From assembly GCA_016719945.1 (NCBI GenBank), contig JADJYE010000034.1, positions 62,001 to 126,000 of the forward strand: a stretch of 64,000 bases of DNA, written 5' to 3'. The notes below the pieces were generated by a model that searched no databases, was not told where the DNA came from, and was given only the letters and a program-made list of their open reading frames with translations. Below are positions 8,351 through 17,200 of the stretch, in pieces; the first letter of the stretch is position 1, and every line of letters starts with the position of its first letter. The stretch is from Polyangiaceae bacterium (lineage in GTDB: Bacteria > Myxococcota_A > Polyangia > Polyangiales > Polyangiaceae). The position numbers were made by a program, and so were the translations under genes.

Positions 8351-8424
8351 CGGCGCCGGTTTTTCGCGCCTTGCCGCGGGAAAACCGAAGGGCCCCGCGT
8401 CAGCGGGCGCGCCGGAACAAAGAA
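8351..8424. repeat. Dispersed palindromic intergenic repeat, copy C
   Basis: This roughly 74-bp stretch shares its organisation with two tandem copies at 37158-37314: a GCGCCGGTTT-like left part, the block ACCGAAGGG, a small hairpin CCCGC-4nt-GGCGGG-like (here CCCGCGTCAGCGGG) and a right part GCGCGCC...AAAGAA. The left and right parts are GC-rich inverted arms. It overlaps the last eight codons and stop of the M23 peptidase gene, so it may also act as the transcript end of that gene. It is more diverged than the 37-kb copies. Confidence 0.7.
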
Positions 8425-9890
8425 CGGCGTTGAGCCGTGATGGCGCCTGCCGCGAGCAGGCCGAGCCACGACCAGGAGGTGCCCCCGGTCGCGCCGGTGA
8501 CCCTGCACCCACACCCGTCCTCTTGGGCCCCGTCGGCTGCGTTGCCGTCACCCGATGGCCCGCCCCCGGTGCCGCCCGCAGGGCCGCCGCCCGCGCCCGC
8601 GCCGCCTGTTGGCTCGCCGCCGCCCGCGCCGGCTCCGCCGCCTCCCTCGCCTACGGGCGGATCCGTCCGTGTGAGACGGAGCGCGTCGAACGCGAGGACT
8701 CGCGACAAGGAGAAGGCCTCCCCGGTGTTGTCGTTGAGCGTGACCGTGTAGGTCTGAGAGGCGTCGAACGACAGCTCATCGAGCAGGTGCCAGCCGTCGA
8801 CCGCAGATTGATCCACGGGGAACTCGGTCGAGCCTCCGGCGTGGGTGACCTGGTACGCGGCCAGCTCACTCGTCCCGAAGCCGGGCTCGACGTAGACCTC
8901 GAGCGCGTAGCTCCCGGCGTCCTCGAAGGTGAGGCTCCACACGCCGACGTTGTCCGGGTCTGCCGAGTCGGTGGCGTTCGTCCACGTGACGGAGCCGTCC
9001 CACCCCGACGTGTCCTCGTACCAATACTGCGGAGAGCCTTGGCGCTCGAAGCAGAGGCTAGTCTCGTCGACCTCGCCGCCCAGCGGGCCGATCGGCTCGC
9101 AGACAGGGCAGTCTTCGGGGCAGTCGGCGTTCGTCTCCCCGCCGTTGCAGTAGCCATCGCCACACTCGACCGTGCCGCTGTTCGACGAGGTCAGCGTCAT
9201 CCCTTGCTCGAGATCCTCGAAGCCGTCGAGCGGCTCGGGCACGACGGCGTTGCCACCGTACGAGCCGCCGGTGCCGCTGCCGCCGACGGCGCTGTCCCTG
9301 TGGATCACCCAGTGCAGATGAGGCGTGGAGAACGAGCCGCACGAGAGCGCGCCCTGACACGACTGCCCGAGCTCGCCGAGCTGTTGGCCCGTCGCGACCG
9401 TGGCTCCCTCCTCGATGCCCGGCGTGATCGCGTTCAGGTGTGCGTAAACCGAGTGATAGACGTGCCCGTCGCCGAGGTCGTGCGAGAGGATCACCCGCAG
9501 GCCGTAGTTCGCCCAGCCTGAGGTCGCCCAGCCGGCGCGCACCACGGTGCCCGGGATCGGCGCGACGATCGGCAGACCTTTGCCGCTGTCGGGCTCGTCT
9601 GCATAGGTGAGGTCGAGCGCGTAGTAGTCGTTGGCCTTGGCCGTGGCGTCCGTGTCGGCGTGCAGGCTCGAGCCGCCCGTGGGGCTGTAGCCCGAGAGCA
9701 CGTAGACGTCGTAGCCCGCCGGGAACGGCAGGAAGAGCTCCACGTTCGACGGGAACGGGACGGCGCCGGGCAGCGGGTCCGTCAGGGCGACGGCCGTGCC
9801 GAGCGCAGCGAGCCCCACCACGGGGAACATCGCGCCGGCGAGCAGGAGCTGGGGGAGTCGTCGCGTGCGCACGCTGTCAGGGTACGGCAT
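8400..9890 (-). CDS. M23 (LytM-like) peptidase with MYXO-CTERM tail
   Basis: The 496-residue product has an N-terminal hydrophobic export segment (about residues 12-35). An M23 metallopeptidase-like domain follows, with HADTDA...NDYYALDL, PGTVVRAGW, a YHSVYAHLN strand and the HLHW zinc motif. Next come a Cys-rich CGDGYCNGGET segment, a beta-sandwich domain and a Gly-rich linker. The C-terminus carries Cys-Gly-Cys, a hydrophobic helix (LGLLAAGAI) and basic residues, the MYXO-CTERM plan for processing and surface anchoring in myxobacteria. It probably cuts peptidoglycan cross-links or peptides at the surface. The ATG at 9890 is preferred to the GTG at 9908. A GTG at 9872 is also possible, since the divergent gene starts only 21 bp away. 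Confidence 0.85.
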   Translation of the reverse strand: MPYPDSVRTRRLPQLLLAGAMFPVVGLAALGTAVALTDPLPGAVPFPSNVELFLPFPAGYDVYVLSGYSPTGGSSLHADTDATAKANDYYALDLTYADEPDSGKGLPIVAPIPGTVVRAGWATSGWANYGLRVILSHDLGDGHVYHSVYAHLNAITPGIEEGATVATGQQLGELGQSCQGALSCGSFSTPHLHWVIHRDSAVGGSGTGGSYGGNAVVPEPLDGFEDLEQGMTLTSSNSGTVECGDGYCNGGETNADCPEDCPVCEPIGPLGGEVDETSLCFERQGSPQYWYEDTSGWDGSVTWTNATDSADPDNVGVWSLTFEDAGSYALEVYVEPGFGTSELAAYQVTHAGGSTEFPVDQSAVDGWHLLDELSFDASQTYTVTLNDNTGEAFSLSRVLAFDALRLTRTDPPVGEGGGGAGAGGGEPTGGAGAGGGPAGGTGGGPSGDGNAADGAQEDGCGCRVTGATGGTSWSWLGLLAAGAITAQRRSLFRRAR

Positions 9891-9911
9891 CCGCGCTACG
9901 CTCGGCACCTC

Positions 9912-11498
9912 ATGAAGCGCTCTACGACGACATCGCTCGCATCACTCCAGCGCTGGGCCGCCGCCCTCGGCGTCGCAGCCTCGCTGTCGGGCGCGGCCTG
10001 CAAGCCGGAGGCAACGAGCGATGCGCCCAGCTCGTCGTCCGCGGCGGTGTCCTCGACGGCCCCCGCGACGCAGGTCGTGAGCGCGCCCCCGAGCGCCTCG
10101 GCGGCCACGCCCGCGCCCAAGCCGTGGGCCAAGGCGATCAAGCGCGACCTCGAGCTGCGGCTCGGGAACGCCAAGCTCGGCGAGATCAACATCGAGTGGA
10201 CCCCCACCGCGAGCGGATTCCGCTCGACCGTGAAGAGCTGGATCGCGATGAAGGTCACGACCAACGACGGCGCGGTCTCTCGCAGCGAGAACGACGAAGA
10301 AGAAGCCTACGACGCCCATGGGCAGCTCTTGACCAGCACGAAGATCGATCGCGAAAACGGCGTCGAGGAGCGGGAGGAGGTCAGCATCGCGGACGGCAAG
10401 CTCCGCGCGAAGGTCAAGAAGCCCTCGCACGAGGACGACAGGACGCTGCTGCTCCCCCCGGACTTCGACAACGAGATCCTCGTCTTCACCAAGCTCCGCG
10501 AGGCGGTGCTCGGCGGAGCGGCCATGCCGCGAGCAGCCAGCTACGCGTCGTTCGACACCGACGACATGGACTTCGAGCGCAAGATCCTGAGGATCGTGGG
10601 CAAGACGACCATCGAGACGCCCGACGGCAAGATCGATGGCTGGCAGATCGAGGAGGTCGACGTGAAGAGCGGCGACGTCGTCAAAGGGGTCGCCGACGAC
10701 GCCGGCTTCCCGCTCCGCGTCGAGTTCGGCGCGTTCACCGCCGTGATCAAGGGCACGCCAGGGGGCGGCGACATGGCGGAGATCGACTCGAACGTTCCGA
10801 TCGAGGGCTCGTACAAGGAGGGCGTGAGCGAGCTGCTCGTCGAGGTGACCGTCAAGGGCGACAGCGGCACCGACCCGGGCATCTTCGTGGAGTCCCCGTA
10901 CCAGAAGGTCGCGCGCAGCGGCGACGTGTACAGCCTCACGCTCCTGCCGCGCCGCGCTTCGGCGGGGCTCACGGCGGCGACGCTGCCGATGAAGGACCTG
11001 CCGGCGGACATCTCCAAGTACCTGGGTCCCACCGCGATGAGCCAGTCGACCGATCCGGAGATCGTCGCGCGCGCGAAGGAGATCGTCGGCGCCGAGGGCG
11101 ACAGCAAGCTGGCGGCACGAAAGATCGTGGCCTGGGTCAACAAGAACCTGGCCAAGAAGGACGGCACCCGCGGCGCCGCCTCCGCCGTGGAGACGATGAA
11201 GTCAAAGCACGGCGACTGCACCGAGCACACTGCGCTCGTCGTCGCGCTCGCGCGCGCGGCCGGCATCCCCGCCAGGAGCGCGTCGGGGATCGTGCTCATC
11301 CCGGGGACGAAGATCCAGGGCGGGTACCACGCCTGGCCCGAGCTGTGGATCGGCGAGTGGGTCGTGATGGACGCCGCGCTCGGCACCCTCGACGTCGGAC
11401 CTTCCTACCTGTGGCTCGGGTATTCGGAGCCCGGCGAGCCGAACAAGGGCTCGAAGCTCTCGCGGCTCGTGGGTCGAACGAAGCTCGTGGTGAAGTAG
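9912..11498 (+). CDS. Transglutaminase-like domain lipoprotein
   Basis: The 528-residue product starts with a signal peptide ending SGAAC (lipobox-like) and a Ser/Ala-rich linker. A long middle region without recognised motifs follows (about 70-330). The C-terminal transglutaminase-like domain has a visible catalytic triad: Cys436 in HGDCTEH, His473 in YHAWPE and Asp487 in VMDAAL. Bacterial members are usually peptidases or amidases rather than cross-linking enzymes. Lipidation would place it in the periplasm or on the surface. The ATG at 9912 follows from the signal peptide; the longer frame overlaps the divergent M23 gene. It converges on boxA with a 17-bp gap. Confidence 0.85.
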   Translation: MKRSTTTSLASLQRWAAALGVAASLSGAACKPEATSDAPSSSSAAVSSTAPATQVVSAPPSASAATPAPKPWAKAIKRDLELRLGNAKLGEINIEWTPTASGFRSTVKSWIAMKVTTNDGAVSRSENDEEEAYDAHGQLLTSTKIDRENGVEEREEVSIADGKLRAKVKKPSHEDDRTLLLPPDFDNEILVFTKLREAVLGGAAMPRAASYASFDTDDMDFERKILRIVGKTTIETPDGKIDGWQIEEVDVKSGDVVKGVADDAGFPLRVEFGAFTAVIKGTPGGGDMAEIDSNVPIEGSYKEGVSELLVEVTVKGDSGTDPGIFVESPYQKVARSGDVYSLTLLPRRASAGLTAATLPMKDLPADISKYLGPTAMSQSTDPEIVARAKEIVGAEGDSKLAARKIVAWVNKNLAKKDGTRGAASAVETMKSKHGDCTEHTALVVALARAAGIPARSASGIVLIPGTKIQGGYHAWPELWIGEWVVMDAALGTLDVGPSYLWLGYSEPGEPNKGSKLSRLVGRTKLVVK

Positions 11499-11515
11499 CC
11501 TCGACGCCTGAGGCC

Positions 11516-12739
11516 TCAGTACGTCTCCACGTGCAGGCGCCCTTCGGTCCTCAGGCGCTGCTTCAGGTCGGCCCACACGATCTCGTGGGACAAGGCGATC
11601 TCCGCGAGCGCTTCGAACACGCCCTGCTCCATTCGCTTGTGGCCGCAGAGGTAGATGAACGCGTCGTCGTCGGAGAGCAGCCTGGCGACGTCCTGCGCGC
11701 GCCCGCGCAGGCGATCCTGGACGTACGCGCGGGGCTGACCGGGCTCGCGGCTGAAGGCGAGCTCGACGTCGATCAGCTCCTTCGGCAGCTTCATCAAGGG
11801 GCCGAAGTACGGCAGCTCCGACCGCCGCCTCGCGCCGAAGAACAGTAGGATCGAGCCCCCCTCGCCGCGGCTCAGTCGCCGCCTGCGGCGCTCGGTCATC
11901 GCGCGCATCGGCGCGGAGCCGGTCCCTGTGCAGATCATGAGCAGCTTCGCGCCGGGGTGGTTCGGCATCAGGAAGCTCGTCCCGTAGGGCCCGGTGACCC
12001 TCACCCGGTCGCCCTTCTCGAGATCACACAGGTAGCCCGACGCCACCCCGCGCACGGGCTTGCCGTCGAGGTCGCGCGTCACGCGCTTCACGGTCAGCGC
12101 GAGGTTGTTGCTCCCCGGCCGCTCGCCGTCACGAGGGCTCGCCGTCGAATAGAGGCGCAGCGCGTGGGGACGGCCGTCTTCTGTGGCGCCGGGCGGCAAG
12201 ACGCCGATCGACTGACCCTCGAGGATGGGGAACGCCGTCTTGCCGAAGTCGAGCACGAGGTGCTCGATGTCGACCTCGCTGTCGTCGCCCGTGAGCCGGC
12301 GCTTGCCGACGACGGTCGCCTCCGCCGGGCGGTCGGGCGTGTAGAGCCCCACATACGGGTGAGCCGCCGACCATGGCGGCGGGGCCGGGCCACCCTGGCC
12401 GAAGCTCGCCTCTTTGACCATCTCGACGACGCTCTGGGGCATCGGCGCGGCGCCGCTCGCGGCCTCGGTGATCTCCTCGGGCAGCGCGTCCCACCCGAGC
12501 TGGGCCGCCACGGGGTGGGGCTGTTCGACGCGGCGCCAGCTGTCGATGGCGCCGGTCGGGCAGGGGGGGAGGCAGTCGCCGCAGGCATCGCAGCGCTCGG
12601 CGTCGACCGCGTAGTTGCGCCGATCGTGCGTGATCGCACCCTTCTTGCAGGCCTCCTCACAGGTGTTGCACCGGATGCAAATCTCCGGGTCGATGAGGTG
12701 CTGGCGAGTGAGGACCGGGAGGACCACGGACGTCGTCAC
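11516..12739 (-). CDS. boxA: Benzoyl-CoA oxygenase reductase component BoxA
   Basis: The 407-residue flavoprotein supplies electrons from NADPH to BoxB in aerobic benzoyl-CoA epoxidation. The N-terminus holds two [4Fe-4S] ferredoxin motifs, CIRCNTCEEACKKGA and CDACGDCLPPCPTGA. A ferredoxin-NADP reductase module follows, with an FAD motif LRLYSTAS, CTGTGSAPMRAM for NADP and YLCGHKRME near the end. This ferredoxin-plus-FNR fusion is specific to BoxA. The GTG start at 12739 shares the GTGA tetranucleotide with the boxB stop, so the two are translationally coupled in the order boxB-boxA. The upstream extension of the frame lies inside boxB and is ignored. No boxC, benzoate-CoA ligase or regulator is nearby. 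Confidence 0.93.
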   Translation of the reverse strand: MTTSVVLPVLTRQHLIDPEICIRCNTCEEACKKGAITHDRRNYAVDAERCDACGDCLPPCPTGAIDSWRRVEQPHPVAAQLGWDALPEEITEAASGAAPMPQSVVEMVKEASFGQGGPAPPPWSAAHPYVGLYTPDRPAEATVVGKRRLTGDDSEVDIEHLVLDFGKTAFPILEGQSIGVLPPGATEDGRPHALRLYSTASPRDGERPGSNNLALTVKRVTRDLDGKPVRGVASGYLCDLEKGDRVRVTGPYGTSFLMPNHPGAKLLMICTGTGSAPMRAMTERRRRRLSRGEGGSILLFFGARRRSELPYFGPLMKLPKELIDVELAFSREPGQPRAYVQDRLRGRAQDVARLLSDDDAFIYLCGHKRMEQGVFEALAEIALSHEIVWADLKQRLRTEGRLHVETY

Positions 12740-14160
12740 GCGAACCGCACGTATTCGAAGTCGACGCCCTTGTTGTCGATGCCGCGCGCGGGCGGCGCGA
12801 TCCAGTTGGCGTATTTCCCCGCCTCGGTGACGCGCCCCATAAGCGAACGCACGAACGCGTGGTCCTCCGCCGTGGGGAGCCAGTCTGCCGCGTGGTGGGT
12901 CCACTTGGCCTCACCGACGACCTCTCCGTCGGGGCTGACGCGCGCGCCCGCGAAGGTCCCGATCTTCCGATTGAACGCTTTGTGGGCCAGCTTGAAGCGG
13001 AAGGGGAGGCCGGACTTGTCGATGATCTTGTTCCAGCGATCGACGCCCGCCTGGCAGTCCGCGATGTAGTCGTCGCGCAGGCGTTCATTGAGCGCGAGCT
13101 GTGCGTTGACGTGTTTGTCGACCAGCCGATCGCCGGCGAGATCGAGCAGCTTGTACTCTGCGCTCGCGAGGACGTGGTCGTCGTCGATCTTGCTCTCGTC
13201 GAAGCGCCCCTTGAGCCCCATCGCGTAGAACGTGGAGGCGTTGGAGGAGATCTCCCCGCCATAGAGGTCGAGGGTGACGCTGAAGTGGAAGTTCAGGTAG
13301 CGCTGGATCGTCGGCAGGTCGATCACGCCCAGCGCGCGCACCTGGTCGGGCGCCTCCACCTTGTGCTGTTTCATGGCCTCGACGGTCCGCTGGATGATGC
13401 GGCCGACGCCGGTCTCACCCACGAACAGGTGATGGGCCTCTTCGGTGAGCATGAAGCGCGTGGAGCGCGCGAGCGGGTCGAACCCGCTCTCGGCGAGGGC
13501 GGCGAGCTGGTACTTGCCGTCGCGGTCGGTCAGGAACGTGAACATGAAGAAGGCGAGCCAATCTGGCGTCTGCTCGTTGAAGGCGCCCAGGATGCGCGGC
13601 TTGTCCGCGTCGCCCGAGCGACGCTCGAGCAGGGCCTCGCCCTCTTCGCGGCCGTCGCGCCCGAAGTGCGCATGGAGCAGGTACACCATCGCCCACAGGT
13701 GCCGACCCTCCTCGACGTTCACCTGATAGAGGTTGCGTAGATCGTAGAGGGAGGGGCACGTGCCCCCCAGGAAGCGCTGCTGCTCGACGCTCGCGGGCTC
13801 CGTGTCGCCCTGCGTCACGATGATTCGACGCAGTGTGCTGCGAAGCTCCCCGGGGACCTCCTCGAAGACGGCCTGGCCCTTATGCGAGCCGAAGCCGATC
13901 TTGCGGCTCGGCTCGCGCTCCGCGAGGAAGATGCCCCACCGGTAGTCTGGCATCTTCACGTACCCGAACTGAGCCCAGCCCTTCGAGTCGACGCTCACGG
14001 CGGTGCGCAGGTACACCTCCGAGGAGTGGGACTCGACCGGGCCCACCTCACGCCACCACTCGAGGTACTTGGGCTGCCAATGCTCCAGCGCCCTCTGCAG
14101 CTGTCGGTTCTGGTCGAGGTCGACGTTGTTCGGGATCTTCGAGGCGTAGTCGATGGACAT
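12736..14160 (-). CDS. boxB: Benzoyl-CoA 2,3-epoxidase BoxB
   Basis: BoxB (474 residues, normal length) is the diiron oxygenase that epoxidises benzoyl-CoA to 2,3-epoxybenzoyl-CoA. The protein opens MSIDYASKIPNNVDL, as in known BoxB. Diiron ligands are visible in two ExxH motifs, VEEGRHLW (about residue 150) and TEEAHHLF (about 240), with further Glu residues in the neighbouring helices. The ATG at 14160 is preceded by a GAGGGAG-like ribosome site; the longer frame from 14238 adds an Arg-rich leader not in the family. A 120-bp gap separates it from mukB upstream on the same strand, so it likely has its own promoter. It acts with the overlapping boxA. Confidence 0.95.
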   Translation of the reverse strand: MSIDYASKIPNNVDLDQNRQLQRALEHWQPKYLEWWREVGPVESHSSEVYLRTAVSVDSKGWAQFGYVKMPDYRWGIFLAEREPSRKIGFGSHKGQAVFEEVPGELRSTLRRIIVTQGDTEPASVEQQRFLGGTCPSLYDLRNLYQVNVEEGRHLWAMVYLLHAHFGRDGREEGEALLERRSGDADKPRILGAFNEQTPDWLAFFMFTFLTDRDGKYQLAALAESGFDPLARSTRFMLTEEAHHLFVGETGVGRIIQRTVEAMKQHKVEAPDQVRALGVIDLPTIQRYLNFHFSVTLDLYGGEISSNASTFYAMGLKGRFDESKIDDDHVLASAEYKLLDLAGDRLVDKHVNAQLALNERLRDDYIADCQAGVDRWNKIIDKSGLPFRFKLAHKAFNRKIGTFAGARVSPDGEVVGEAKWTHHAADWLPTAEDHAFVRSLMGRVTEAGKYANWIAPPARGIDNKGVDFEYVRFA

Positions 14161-14280
14161 GGGCACGCTCCCTCGGGCGCGCCCGCATGCAACCCGCGTG
14201 CTCCCCCAAATGCTGCGAAAATGCGCCACAACGCGCACACGATGCGTGAAGCCCGCGCGCCGCGACGCAAACCCTGCGGG

Positions 14281-17200
14281 CTAGCTCGCGACCCGACGAC
14301 CGCTCACGACCACCTCCTCCGCGCCGTCGTCGCCGACCCGGCGCACGAGACGGTACGTGGTGTTGCCTTCGGCGCGCGCGACCTCGGGTGCCGCGATGAG
14401 GAGCTGCAGATCCAAGCCCTGACACATCGCGAACAGGACGCCGAGGTTGTCCTGCGAGAGGCGGTTGGCCTCGTCGAGGAACAGAAACCTGAGCGACCCG
14501 CTCGCGGCGCGCGGGCGCAGCAGGTGACTGTCGCGCTCCCACTCGGTGAGGATCACCATCATGAGGGCGGCGCCGACGCCGATCGCCTCGCCCGTCGAGA
14601 GGCGCGTGGGCGAGGCGAGCTCCCAGTCCTTGTCGGGGCCGCGCTGGATCTCGACCGCGAGCTCGGCATACTCCCGGTAGTCGAGCAGCCTCTGTCCGCC
14701 GCCTCGCCCCCCGCCATAGCGGCGGAAAATCTCGTCGAGGGCCTCTTCGATCGGCAGCGTGCTCAAGAACAGCAGCTCTTGAGCCGAGCCGTCGCGCAGC
14801 GCACGGAGGACCGCCTCCATCCGCTCGACCCGCCGCATCTCCACGCGGATGCCCGCGATGCTGCCGAACCGGACGCCCGTGAGGGTCTGGTTGAGGCGAC
14901 GCACCTGGCTCCGCGCCTTGCGGAGGCGTACGTCGATGCCTCGCGCGACGTCCTCGGAAGCCCCGCGCAGATCCGACTCTTGGCTCGAAAGCCGGCGCTC
15001 CAGGACCGAGAGGTGATCTCGTAGCCGCGCGAGCGCCTCGATCGGATCGTCGACGTCTGCGATCTGACCTGGCAGGCGCTTCGCGAGCCACGCTCGCGCG
15101 GTGATCCAGGCGCTGAGATACGAAAGGGGAGGGACCACCGCCTCGCGGCGCCGGTCCGGCGTGGCGGCGGGCGTGAGCGTTCGCTCGATCTCCTCTGCGC
15201 ACTCGGCGCCGCCGCGGGCGCGCCGCAGCCGCTCGACGAGGACCTGGGCGCGCGTGTGGGCGTCGGCGGCCCTCGCCCTCGCCCCTCCGCCCGCGTGCTC
15301 TTCGATACCGCCCTTGAGCAGGCCCCGCTCGGCGGCCTCGGCCTCGACCTGGCGGCAGGCCACCCGGAGGGGCTCCGCCGCTCGCTCCTCCTCCTGGAGC
15401 CGCGCCTGGGCGCCAAGGAGTGCGCGCTGGGCGTGCGAAGCCCGCTCCCCGAGCTGCGCGAGCGTGGTGACCAGCTCCCGCTCTTCGGCCTCGAGTGACG
15501 TCACCGCACGCTCGAGGTCGGCCGCTGCGCGCGCGCCATCGTCGGGCGCGTCGAGGTCCAGCTCGTCGAGGCCGAGGCTCGCGAGCTCTCTCTTCAGGTC
15601 GACCACGAGCGCGCGGGCCGAGTGGGCCGTCGCCGACTCGCGTTGCCACGCCGCCGTCGACTCCTCCCAGGCCGCCTCGGCTCGGGCGACCGCCGCCTCC
15701 GCCTCGGCCAGCGCTGACCGCGCACCGTCGAGCTGAGCGTGCAGCCGAGGCGCGAGCGCGGCTCTCTCCTCGAGCGCGCGCTCGTCGTCCGCGCCGACGA
15801 GCGCGCCCCGGTGCTCGGCGAGGTCCTCGAGCGCCTCGATCAGCGAAAAGACGCGGTCTCTCTCGGCGTCTAGCGCCGCCTGCGCGGCAGCGGAGCTCGC
15901 CGCCTCCTCGTCGGTCGCGGGTCGATGGCGCAGCTCCTCGCGGAGCTCGCGCAGCACCCGCCGGGGCTCGTCGCACCGACGCAGCTCCTCTCGCGCGGCG
16001 CGGGCGGCGGAGAGGGCCCTGCGCGCCTGGTCGGCGAGCTGTGCATGATCGGGCGGGTCGAGGAGGTACGCCTCCCCGAGCACGTCCCGGAGCGTGGCGC
16101 CCTTCGCGCGGGCTCGCGACAACGAGTCCCGCGCCCGCGCCGCGCGCTCAGCGTGCGCGGCGCGGCGCTCGTCGAGCTCGAGCGCGCCCGACCGCGCGCG
16201 CGCGGCGGCCAACCTCGGATCCTCCGCGTGCAGCAGGTCGGCGCGCGCGAGCAGCTCATCGGCGGTTCGCGTGAGCCCCTCGAGCTCGTACAGGGACGCG
16301 AGCGCCGCGTCGGCCTCGCGCGCCAGCTCGTCCGCGAGGGTCCGCAGCTCCTTCGCGCGGCGGGCGCGCGCCAGGCGTCCGAGCGAGGGGCGCGCGGGCA
16401 GGCGAACGAGCCGCGTCGCGTGAGGCAGCTCGACGATGAGGTCATCGCCGGTCGGAGCTGGCTCGTGGCTTCGCGTGGGGAGCGCCGCTTCGGGAGAGAC
16501 GAGCCACACCTCTTCGAGCTCCCGAGGTTGCCCCGCGAGCGCTCGCGCGGCCGCCGCCGGATCGTTCACGATCAACGCCTGCGCGAGCGGCCCGAGCTCG
16601 GCCTCGAGGCGCCCCGCTTCGGCGGGGTCGACGTCCTCGAAGCGCCCCGCGAGCAGCTCGGCGTCGAGCCGATCGCGCAGGCGAAGCAGCTCGGGGTGGA
16701 AGGCGCCCCCAGAGGCGTCCAGCTCGCCCGCTTCTCTCAGCCGCTCTTCGTGCTTCGCGCGGAGGTCGCCTGCCCGGGCGCGCTGCTGTTCGACCTGCTC
16801 TGCCAAGCGGACCCGCGCGTCGATGGCCGCTTCGCGGGTCGACACGCGCTGCCCGAGCGCGCGCTCGAGCTCGCGGGCGCGCTCCTGGCACGCGATCCAG
16901 TCGAGCGCGGTCGCCTCCAGCTCCTGGGCGGTCGCCCGCGCCGAGAGCGCCGCGACCCGATCGGCCTCGACGCCACGCTCTGCTTCGCCCAGCTCGGCCT
17001 CGGCGCGGCGCGCCTCGCTCTCTGCGAGCGCGAGCGCCTCGGCGACGCGCTTCGCCGCGCTCGTAGGCGGGCCGACGACCGACGGGTCGAGCCCCACCTC
17101 GGCCGCGCGGGTGCGGACCTCCGCCTGGCGCAGCGCGAGCTGGCTGTGCTCGTCGAGCTCCGACGGGAGCTCTTCGGCTCTCTTGGACAGCGCCTCGAGC

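Noticed and set aside
11508..11519. CTGAGGCCTCAG palindrome at the boxA end
   Set aside because: Short, lies partly in coding sequence, and similar 12-mers are expected in this GC background; not supported as a terminator or operator.
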